Positions 27,701 to 39,700 of a stretch of DNA of 64,000 nucleotides are shown piece by piece (the stretch's first letter is position 1; each line of letters starts with the position of its first letter). The DNA comes from Stieleria mannarensis (lineage in GTDB: Bacteria > Planctomycetota > Planctomycetia > Pirellulales > Pirellulaceae): assembly GCF_014154935.1 (NCBI RefSeq), contig NZ_JACEHH010000019.1:1-64000 (forward strand), written 5' to 3'. The notes under the pieces were generated by a model that was not told the origin of the DNA, made no database searches, and saw only the letters and a list, made by a program, of their open reading frames with translations. A program made the position numbers and the translations under genes.

Positions 27701-30700
27701 TGTCGCCGCGGGGTGTCTCCGCGATCGCCATCGGGCCGATCCCCGATTCCTGCGCGGCACCGACCGCGACGTCAAACCCGTCTGCAAACCGCGCGGCGGA
27801 GAATGGCTGAAAAACGGTGTTGAACGCGGCGGGGTTCGCATTGTTTTGCGTCGACGGGATCCGCTGCTCGGCTGACGTAAACAGTGGATGCGTTGACGGC
27901 GACATGGGCTCGGGCGGCTGACCGAGATCGGGGCGAGTCGTTGCGTCGACGCTCGGCAACCCGCCCAGCGCGGTGGTCGATCCGTCGTCATCGGCGGTCG
28001 CACCCGAGGGCGGCGTTTCTCGATTGCCCGCTCGATCCGTGGCGAGGGCCAGGAATTCATAGGCCCTGCCGACACGGCCGATAAACACATCCTCGCCGCT
28101 CGACTGAGGCAGTTGCCGTTTCCAAAGTTTGAAGTCGCCACCGTCTTCGGCGACGTACAAGGAAACGTGTTGAAACCCGCTGCCGCCTTCGTCGTCGGTC
28201 GCGTTCCAACGGATTCGAAAATCGTTTTGGTCATTGAGCGCCGTGACGTCGATCTGACTGGTCGGCGCGAACGCATCGATGGTGTACGTCAACGCGGCGG
28301 CGTCCTCCGGCGGCGCGTTGTCCAAGATCACCCGAGCCCGCGCTTTGACCGTCTGACCGGTTTCGACCGCGTCGGCCAACTGGACACTGTAAGAAACAAA
28401 ACCGGCGCCTTGACCGCGGGCATTGTTGGGCGGCAGCAATCCGCCGTCGCGACTGGTGCGGACCTGGCCGGTCAGCGGATCGATCGCCTGAATCAACCAC
28501 GTCGCGGCGCTGGACTTGACGTCGATTCCCCCACTGACTCGCAGGTTAAACCCAAGGCTGTCGTGGAAATCGAATTCGCCCTGGTAAAGCGATCTTCCCT
28601 CGGGGGCGCGAATGGTGATGTCACCGATCTTGATGTCACCGAGTCGGAAACTGCGGGGGTCGACGGCATCATCCAGCGGAACGACGACGCGGACTTCGTT
28701 GGCATCGTTGGTCGTGCCGGGATCGTTTTGAAAGTGGACGGTAAACGGCAGCGGTTGGCCGGCCGGCACGTAGCCCCCGGTTTCCAGCGTGAAAGGCCCC
28801 GTCTGGGACACCGCCCCGGTACTGGCGTCTTCCTGATCGTAGTACCCCTGCAAGTTCAGCGGAAAGAAGACGTCTTCATCGTTCGGCGTGATCCCGCTGA
28901 TCTGATACTCCGCCGGAATCCCCGCGCCGCGATTGCCGAACGGCACCCACGGCACATAGACGCGCATGGTTTGAAAATGGGTGTTCGCATCGAGGGCCAA
29001 GTCGTAATCATCCAGCGTCGGCAGAGCCGCGACCGGATTGGGGCTTTGCAGGATGCCCAGGAAGGACAGCGAATCGGAGGTGAAGTTGACTTGGTTGGGA
29101 TCGATCGCGGCCTGGATGGTCGGGTCATGTCCATACCATCGCCGCACGTCCTCAAAGAAATCCGTCAAGTCGCCGCTAGCGATGACTTGGTCGCCGCCGG
29201 GGCCTGTCAACACGGCGCCGGCCAGGGTGGCCATCAAACTGGTCAGTTCTTGATCGCGTCGCGTCGGCGGGGGCGCATCGACGGCGCGCAGTGTTCCGCT
29301 TTCGGTCAGGTAGCTGATGTAGAGTGATCGCCACGCTTCGGGTTCGCCGGCCAAATTGACCAGTGCCGCGTCGGCGTGTTCGTCGGCCAGGATGCCTTGG
29401 CGAAGTTGATCGGCCTGGTCGAGCGCATGTCGCAGGAACTCGTCCCGCGTCATCGAGGTTGCCGACGCGACGACGTGGAACTGGAACGGGATCAGCGGCT
29501 GGATCAACAAATCCGGCACCGCACCGAAGGCTTCCCAGACCAGTGATAGGCCGGGCGAGATCTTGTCAAGCGATTCCGGCCCGTCGGCCAAGAAGTCTGT
29601 CGCGGCATATTGCGGGATCGCTTCGTAGATCTTTGCCTTGAACGCGTCCCAGGCATGGTCGTGCAATTCACGCAGTCCCGGATACGTTTGGACTTGGAAC
29701 GTGAATCCGGCGAACCCATCGGCCGGATGATCCAACAGGTAGCCGGCAGCGGTCACGTGCCCGTCGAGGTTGACCGCCGAATCGAGTTCGGCCCAGGGCA
29801 GATCCGCAAACGAACCCTCCATCCCGCCACGCAGGTTGGACGTGAAATGGTTGTAGGGCAGGTTGTAGACGTTTTGGTTGATCCCCAGTTCGGGAATCCC
29901 GACGTTGTAGAACACGTACGGTGCGTCGACGTTGCCGGTGTTTTCCAGCGTGACGCTGTAGGTTCCGTTGTCGCCGGCCAAAACGTAGCGTGGGCCGCCG
30001 ATGCCGACGGTCACTTCGGGTTCGATGGCTCGTTCGACTTGAAAGCGATACGGTACGATCGCGATTTCGCCGTCCGGGTTGATCACGTGGACGTCGTACA
30101 ACCCGTGCGGTGCATCTTGCAGATCGAAGGTGGCGATCAATTGCGACGCGGAGACATGGTTTTGTGCCGCCGGAACGAATTCGGCAAACCCCGGGCGGAC
30201 CAATTTGACGATCGCGTCCTGATGGAATCCCGCGCCGAAAATTGTCGTCGTCACCAGTCCCGAATCGCCGCCGATGTCGGTGCGGATGTCGGTGATCGCC
30301 AGCGGCAACAACTCGGCCAGAACTTTTAGGGGCGAATCGTCTTGTTCGGTCGAAAAACCACTGATCAGGACGTAGTAGGTTCCCGCGTCGGTGGTCGGGA
30401 CGATCGCCGCGGGGGTGTCGGACAGTGCGCCGCCGGACGAGGCGTCGAAGGACCGCGCCGTGGGCGCTTGGTTGTGTCGCAGGAACACTTCATGAATCGA
30501 ATCGTCGGCGGCGATTGCGGTGACCCGTAAGGTTCGATTCGGGGGGACGTCCACCGCGAACAGCCGTTGCTGGGACGTCGACAACGTGCTGTCCCGTGGC
30601 ACGCCCAAGGTCAACGAAGGAGCGACCAGATGCATCGTCGATGCCGATGCGGTCTGATTGTTGCCTTCCCCGACGTCCTCGTAGACTTGATCAAAAATGT

Positions 30701-33700
30701 CGCTGCGGACGATGGCTCGATAGCTGTCGGGGGTCAGCGACGGCGTGATGATCTCCGCCGATGACGTATAACTTTCGCCGGCGGCCAACGTTCCACGAAA
30801 TTCCACGCGTCCGACCGCCGCATCGTCGATGTCCCAGGTCGCGTCGCTGCTGAAGTACACGCTGTCGGACCAACGGCCGGAGACCGTGACGTCGCTGGTG
30901 TTGGTCACCGTCCAAGTGATCTGGGCCGATGTGCCGGCGGTGACGTCCGGCGGGACGTCGACGGCGGTCACTTGCAAGTCCGCCGGATCGGGCAATTGGA
31001 TGACCATCGGGATCGGCGGGGAAGCGTCGTTGTTGCGTTCGCGGGGACCTTCGAACACATCGCCGGTCGGGCGTGATCGATCGGGATCGGTGACGACAAA
31101 CACGTAGTATGGTCCCAGCAACCCGGGCGGCAACGACACGGTCAACGTGTTCGTGTACGAAGCGTCCCCGACCAAGCCGTCTTCGTGCGTCGATGATCCC
31201 AAATACAGGTCGCGATGCAGGTCCAAGAACCTGTCCCGCGACAGATAAACACCATCGATCCATTCGCGTTGCCCCTGGACCGTCGTTCCGCCGTGGTTGG
31301 TGACGGTGTAGGTGACATCGATTTCTTGACCCCGCGTCGCGCGGTCGGGCGCGGTGACGGACGCGACTTGCAAGTCCGGCAGATCGGACAACGTCACCGG
31401 CAGACTGCGCACCGCGATGTTGTTGCCTTCGGATTGATACTCCGCGACGTCGCCGCGCGCCGATTCACGCGCCGCCGAGGATGCCAAGTCCCACGGGGCA
31501 AGCACGCCGGGAAGTTCAAATTCGATCCCGACGCGACGAAAACCAATGTCGCTCGGTCGCCCCGATCGATCGCGCATGGCCGCCGAATCGGTGAACAACA
31601 GCAGATGGAAATCGCCTTCGATGCCGTCGGGGATCTGAACCGACACGCGGCCCGTGTACGACTGGCCGGGATCGAGCGAACCGCGGTGCGAAACCGATGC
31701 GATTTGGGTGTCCAAATTGTCCAGCGATGCATCACGGGACAAGAAAACACGATCCGCCCACGAATCCACTCGCGTTGCCCGGTTGCCCGTGTTTTGGACC
31801 GCGTAAACCAATTCGATCGTTTCACCGGAACTTGCACCGGCGGGCGCCTGAAAATCGGTTACCGTCAAATCGGCTTCGTCATATTGAATCGACAAGTCGG
31901 CGCGGGCCAGGTTGTCGGAGGGATCGTCGAATGCCCAATGCCCGAAATGAGACCGCCACTGGGTGTTGTCGCCTTCGTCGGCCGGGTACCAGTCGGTCAA
32001 CAGACGACGCGATTGATAGGGAAACAGAAACGGCGACTGGTCGTTGTTGGCATTCAAGTGCACCCACAACGAATAATCACCGCCGGTGCCTTGGGGCAGG
32101 GTCGTGGTGAAGCTGACGGTGTATTGATCACCGGGATCGATCGTTTCGGCCGGCGCGAGAATCGATGCCCCCAGATAGGACGCCCGCTCGCGAATGAACG
32201 TGGGATCGGGCGAGAGCCACAAGAAATCTTTCCAGTACGTCGTGCCGCTCCAAACGGGATGCTGGCCGATGTTTTCGACGGTGTAGCGCAACGTCACTTC
32301 TTCGCCGGACCTCGCATCGGCGGGCAGATCGAAGCCGACGACTTTCAAATTAGCTGCGGCCGAATGAATGGTTGTCGCGATCGCGGTGACGTTGTTGGTT
32401 TCATCGACTTCGATCACCGGGGCAAACGTTTCGGCAGCGGTCGCGGCGGCGAAGAAGCGGGACAGATCGATCGAGGGTTGCGGCGGCAGGTCGTCGTCGG
32501 TGATGACGACGATGTAGCTGCCCGCGGCCGAGGGTGACAAATCGACGTCGACCGAAGCGGTGTAGGAGGCGCCTTTGGCGAGCGGCAAGTCGCGTTTCTT
32601 TTCAGCCAACAACAACGTCCTCGCGGCGTCGGATTTGGGATCGGGATGGTCGCTCAGATAGACGCGATCGATCCAACCGCCCGGCAGGGCATCGGCCAAT
32701 CCAAGGTTGTCGACCGTCCAGGAAATCGTGACGGAATCACCGCCGCTTGCAACCGTCGGTGCGACGATCTCGCTGACGACCAAGTCCGGTTGTGCCCCGA
32801 GCACCTGGATCGGCCGCGCTTTGTAATTGTTGTTGTCGACGTTGTTGGGATCGTCGGGGTTGTTGTTCGACGCCAACGTGTCTTCGGGAACGACACCCAG
32901 CGGGTCGACCCAAGGCGTCACAAACCAGTGGCCCGATTCCAGTTGCAACGGGATGCGGATCGTCGTCTCGGTTTCATAGCCGGCCATGCGATCCAATGAT
33001 CCGACGTGGGTGGTCGTTCGCAGCAGCAAGTCGCCTTGCCCGGGGTGGGGGCGATTTTTGTCTCGCGTCAGCCAGACGTTTTCCGCCCAAGCGTCGCCGT
33101 GGGTTGCGCCGCTGCCCAGGTTGGTGACGGTGTAGCGGATGGGAATCTCGGCTCCGGCGACGACTTGGCCGGGCGCGACCACATCGCTGACGACCAGATC
33201 GGCCAGCGGTTCGGGTTCGATAAAGATCGATTGGTAACGAAGGTTGTTTTGGTTGTTAGGCCATTCGGCGATGTTATCTCTTGCGTCGGTCTGGACGATC
33301 ACATAGACGTCACCGCGATAGCGAATCGGGATCGTCACGCTGCCCGCTTCGGTGCTGTAACGCTGGCCCGCCGCCAAGGCTGAGCCGTGATCGAGTTCGC
33401 CGATCAGAATGTCAGCCGGGTCGATGACCGGATCGAGCGACAGATAAACGCGATCGACCCATCCGATACTGCCCGTTCCGACGGCGCCTTGATTGACGAT
33501 GGTGAATTGGGGAGCCAACGTCGCTCCGGCGGACAACCGCTCGGGGATGGTGATCGAGTCGACTTGCAAATCCGCTCGCGGTCGAACGTCAACGGTGATC
33601 GGCCGGGCGGTCGTGTTATTGGCGTTTGCGGTGCCTTCGTAAACCAAATCGCCATGGTTCGTTCGGACGAATAGATTGAAGGCACCCGCCGCCTGGATCG

Positions 33701-36700
33701 GAATGCGGATCGATTCGCTGCGTGAGTAGCTTTGGCCCGGCGGGATGGGATCGACGAAGGGGAACGTTCCCAGTTGGATGATTTCCGCGTCGGGATCGCC
33801 GGCCGGTTGCAAATAGACTCGGTCGATCCAGCCACCCGATGCCAGGCCGTCGCCGCTGTTGGTGACTGTCCAGCCGACGTCGACCAGCGTTCCTTCTTGA
33901 GCGACGCTCGGCGCCACGATCTCGCTGACGACCAGATCCGCCGACGGCAACAAGGTGATCGGAAACGACGTGTCGGTCGCCCGATTGTTGTCGTCGAAGA
34001 TAAACTCGTACGGTCCATCGTCGGCCGCCGTGTGAACGATCAAGTAGTGGTTACCGGACAATCCATCGGGCACGATCAGATTGCCGGTCCGAGTGTAGCG
34101 ATCGCTCGGAGCGAGTTGACCGAAGTGTTGGAAACGCGTTTCGGTACCCTCGACGGCCTGTGTTCCGGCGGGGTCGGTCGCCAGATAAACCACGTCGTAC
34201 CAATCGCCGCGGTTGGTGATCCCGATCCCAGCGTTTTCGACCGCCCACGAGACACGGGCAACGGATCCGGAGTTGACCGGCAGCGGGATGTCAATGTCGG
34301 CAACGACCAGATCCGCATACGGGACCGGCATGATATCGATCACGCCGGCGTGGGCGGCATCGTTGTTCGCCTCGTTGCCGTTTTCGAACACCCGATCGCC
34401 AAAGTCGCTGCGGACCATCACGTTGAATCGTCCGCTAACCCCGGCAGGCAACAAAACCGTTTCGCTGCGTGCGTAAGAACCTCCGACGTCCAGGAACCCC
34501 GTCTGCTGGAACATCGCAACCACAACATCATCATCGTCGCCGAAAACGTCATTGGGACTGAGCACGATTGCATCGGTCCATCGATCCACCAGTCCGGGGC
34601 CGGTGCCGATGTTGGAAACGGTCCAGCCGACCGTCAGCTGCGCAGGGTCCCCCAGCACCTGTGCCGGCCCGGAAACATTGCTCACCGAAAGATCGGCGTA
34701 GGGTGAAAGCGTGACGGTGATCGGTGCGGTTGTCAGATTGTTGGCTTCACCATCGGGCCGTTCGCCGAGTTCGTTCGCGGCATCGGTGACGACCAACAGA
34801 TGCTTTTCACCCTGCAGATGGACGGGGATCGTCAATTCGCGGTTGATGCTGCGGGTTTGCCCGGGCGCGAGCGACTGAAAGATTTCAAACTGATCGATCA
34901 AGGCGTCGTCGGCGGAAACAGTCAGGTCGTCCGACAAATAGATGCGTTGTTGCCACTGTGACGCGACGCCCGAGCCCTGGTTGGCAAATTCGAAGCTGAT
35001 CGGCAGGGTTTGCCCGGAGTTGGTCGCGGTCTGCACGGCTAAGTTGGTCGCAACTACGTCGGGGTGACTGATCTGGATCGTGTCACCGACCAGCCGGTTG
35101 TTCGACTCGTACGGCCCTTCGAACAACCGCCCGGTGTCGTCGCTGACGATGATGATGCGATACTCGCCGTCGTCCAGGTTTGGCAAGTCGATCGTCATCA
35201 TCGACAGATAGCTTTCGCCTGGCGCGACCACGTCGGCTTGGAAAGCGCCTCCGACCAGATGTGAGATTTCGGGAGCCGCGACCGATTGCAAGTAGACGCG
35301 ATCGAACCAGCGGTCGGGCGTCGCCGCGTCGCCTTGGTTGATCGCCGTCCAGGTGAACACACTCGCGGTCCGCGGTTGACCGGTTGCCGGTCCGCTGATC
35401 GACGTCGGCAACAAGTCGACCAGCGGCGGAACCGTCAACGCGAGCGGCGCAGAAACAAACGTGTTGACTTCGTCGCTTTCATGAATCTGGCCGTCGTCAT
35501 CAATCGAAGCGATCAAGTAGTACGTGCCACTCTCAAGCGACTGGAGCAGCGGCAGCAAAACATCGATGTCGTGCCGATAGGATTCGCCGGCGGTGAGCGA
35601 TGCGCTGCGAACCGATTCGTAAAGCTGCAAGTCGCCGGCGTCCAGGACGGGATCGGTTGATAGGTAAATTCGATCGGTCCAGGGACTGCCGCCCGCCGCA
35701 GCGGTACTTTCGTTCTTGATCTCGAACAGTAACGACACGTCGGCGCCGAAGAAAAACTCGGTTGCGTCGGTCGGCAAGACATTTCCGTCCAACGCCAGAT
35801 CCGGCAATGCCCAGTGAAACAGTCCGGATGCCTGGTCCTCGACCGGTTCGCCGTTGACTTCGTCGCCGTCTTGATTCATCGGGTTGCCGCCCCAATCGAG
35901 CACGTCGGGGCCGATGGTCAGCGAGTAGTCCCCGTTGACGAATGAGTCCATTTCCGGACGCAAGATGAATCGGTGATCGGATCCGAGCACCGGCAGGATC
36001 GATTCGATCGCGAGCGCCCCATTGGCCGGTCCGACCAACGCGACGTCGTCTGCGGTCAACGAATCACGATCAATCGGCTCGCTGAACTCGATGACAACGA
36101 AAGGACCGTCGGGATCGATCGCGCTGTCCGAGGCGGTGATCGAGACGACTGCGGCACCGCTGGAGAACCCCGTGACGAATCCGAGTGCCGTCGGCGATAA
36201 TTCCGGCGTCAAAACTTGGCTGCCGAAGTCAAGTCCGGTGTAGTCGGGCGAACCGCTGCGCGACGCGTAGGTCATCACGACATAGCCGTCGCCCGGTTGT
36301 GGACGGTGATCGTTGACACGGGTGGTTCGGATGATGCCATCGAGCGTGACGGCGCCGGTGATTTCCAACACGTCGTGCTCGTCGATCGGCGTCACTCCGC
36401 CGATGTCCAAGTTCAACTGGCCACCGGCGGCGAGCGTCAACGAACCGTCGACGATCAGTTTGTGGTCTGGATCGACCAATCCCGCAACGACGATGTCCGC
36501 TTGCACGTGGCCGTTGCCGGTCAGGACCGAATCCGATTCCAACGCGAACTTGCCGTTGATCGATCCGGAGGGTCCGGCCGTCAAGTGGACGCCGCCGAGT
36601 GTCGTGCCGCCGGGAACGCTGCCACCGGGAACGCTGCCACCGGGAACGCTGCTGCCCAGATCGATCGTTCCGCCGTAGCGTGAATGAATGGTCGAGAAAC

Positions 36701-39700
36701 GATCCGACCCGGTCAGCGAGCCGGAGGAATGGTCGACAAAGGCTTGTAGTTGGCCCAATCGAATCTGACTGCCGACGCCCTCGCTGAGCAATTCGATCCT
36801 CCGTTGAGACGCATTGCCGGTGTCCGGGTCTTGGATCGATTCAACCCCGGACAGATCGACAGCGCCACCGGACAAGGCGTCGATGAAAATGCGTGCGTTG
36901 TAATCGTCGCCGTTGACGATTTCCGTGACCGCGGCAAGCTCAATGCGGCTGCCCCAGCCTTCGGCACGAAGCATCGCGGTTTGATTCGGAGCCGTGGTCG
37001 CGTGGTGAAGGGACGTGGCCGAGGGGAGGGCGAGCGTGACGCCATCGCGGGCGATCAGGGTTGCCGAGTCGATGCCCGATAACAGCGGCGCGGTCGCCGT
37101 GCCGCCACCAGCGAGCGAGAGTTCGCCTGCCGAAAGATCGGTCAGTGCCGGCAGTGCGGCGGCGTGCCCGTCGATCCGAATCGCGGTGCCGGCGGCGGTG
37201 GTGAGGGCTGAAAACGAAAGCGGCCCGTTGCCCACGGCGTGCAAGACGCTGTTGGTTGCATCGGTGATCGAGGCGCATGAAAACGAGCTGCCCGCATCGG
37301 CAAAGATTCGCACTCCGGTCAGCGACGCCAACACGGGGGCGAGGATCGCGCCGCCGCGGGTGACGGTCAGCGACGAGTGGCCGCCGGCGGCGTTCTGGGA
37401 GGCCGGCGATTCACCGCGGTCGGTGAAGGTGGCCAGCGATGACAGATCGATCACACTCAGTGGGCCGTCGGCCGAAACGTGCACGGCCCGGCCGGAAGTG
37501 TTTCCGCCGGCGGGCTCGGTGATCTCTGTTACACCAGACAGATCGATCGCACCGCCGTCATGTGCGTCGATCACGAGTTGGGATCGAAACGAGGAACCGC
37601 CTTCGACCCGAGCCAGATTGGGAAACTCAAGTCGGCTGCCGTTGCCGGATGCGATCAGCGTCCGCGTCTGGGAACTATCGGTGGTCGCGTGCGAATACGT
37701 CGTCACCAAAGGGAGCGACAGCGCAATACCGTCGGCGACATCGATGCTGGTCCCATCGATTGTTGCCAATAGGCTGGTGTTGATTCGACCGCCGGAAAGC
37801 AACCGCAATCCGCCGCGGGTCAACAAGGTCAACGCGGCGGTGTCGATGAAACCGTTGTCGGACTGCAAGAAGGTTTCATCGGCAGACAATAGCGCCGGCA
37901 GTGTGACGGTTTGGCCGGTCACGTCGAGCCGTCCGCGATCGAACGTCGTCACGGCGGCAAGCGGAACGTGGCTGTCGGCGTCGAGGGCAACCGCAACGCC
38001 ATCGAGCGTTTCAAGTGAATGGAGCGTGAACGCGCCTCCGCCACGGGCGATGAGATTGGAATAGGACAGCGGGTCATCGGGCAACGTCGCACGGTCACTG
38101 AAGGACGTTAAAGAACGCAGGTCGATGGAACTGCCGGCGTCTTCGGCGACGAAGGTGATCCCACGGCGCGCGGTGTTGCCTCCGTCATCATCGACGATCT
38201 GTGTCACGGTCCCCAGATCGATGTGCCCGCCGGAATGGGCTTGGATGTTCAGTCGGTTTCCGTAGTTGGTGCCGCCATGGATCGTTTGCAAAGACGGAAA
38301 CACCAAGCGGCTGCCGGCACCTTGGACGATCCAATTTCGCTGGACATTGTTGGCCGTCGCGGCGTGATGGTAGGTGGTCAGGTGATTGAAAATCAGTTCG
38401 CCGCCGTCTTCGACACGCAGGTTGCCGCCGTCGATGGCTTGCGTGCCGTCGATGACCAGCGACGCCTCGGGGCCTTGGGCGACAAGCGTGGCACCGCCGG
38501 ACAGGTTGAAGGGGCCGGAGAGGGTCGAGTCCGCGGTGGCGGTCAGTGAGCCGCCGATTAGGTTCAGTCCGCCGGGACCTTGGATGCTGCGGATGACCTT
38601 GTCGCCGTCGTCGATGGTGACGGTAACGCCGGCGACCGCAAGGACGACATCATCCAGGCGCCCCGGGACGACTCCGTCGCCCCAGTTGGACGGATCATCC
38701 CAGTTCCCATCGCCGCCGATCCAGGTGACGGTTCGAGCGCTGGGAATGGATTCGCTGGAGGATGGCGGGGCAGCCGCGGAGGGTTGATGCTCCGTTGCCA
38801 TCGGCCGATTCGCGTCAGCGTCCGGGCTCGGTTGCACGGGTGCCGGTCGGCTTGCGTCGGACGTTTGATCACCCGCCTGGATCGTCGACGTGGTATTGAT
38901 GAGCGCGGTCAGCGCGGGCGCGATGACTTCTCCGCCGGAGGTCTCGGTCAGCGAAGAGACGACGTTTTCATTGCGATCGACGACGTTGACCAGCGAACCG
39001 AGCCGGAGCTGTGAATCGGTTCCGTCGGCGGAAAAGGTGAAACGCCGGCCGCTCGTGTTGCCGTCGGTCGGATCGACGACTTGCACCAGGTTTTGCAAAT
39101 CGACGTGTCCACCCGCTGTCGCTTCGACGCCGAGCTGCGCGCCGGATTCGGTCGCGCCGCGGATCCAGCGCAGCCCGGACAGATCGATGCGACTGTTGGC
39201 CCCTTCGGCGATCCAAGACGCGAATGAATTAATTTCCGTCGTCGCAAAGTCGTAGGACTGGATTTGCGGCAACTCGATTTCGGTTCCGCCGAGAGCGCGC
39301 AGACTTGATCCGTCGATGCTGGACACCGACGGCATCGCGACGGTTGCCGCCGCGTCGGTCTCGAGCAAGTTGTGTTCGAACCGCGTGATTTGCGGAAGCC
39401 TTGCGTCGGTCGCGGACAACGCCAAATGCGAGTTTGTGATTGACACCAGTTGTTCGAAGTCGCCCGGTCGACCATCGATCGTCACCATGCCGTCTTCGAT
39501 CGCGGCAAGAAGCGCGACATCGATGTCACCGGGGGTGTCCGCATTGACTTCGGTGCCGCGCAAGTATTGCAGTGCCGGAGCGAGAATCTCACCGCCGGCC
39601 TCGGCGTCGATTCGGGAATGCTGGCCGGGCCCGTTGCCGTTGCGGTCGATGATCGACGTCAACGCATCGAATTCGATGCGACTGTCCGTTCCCGAGGCGA

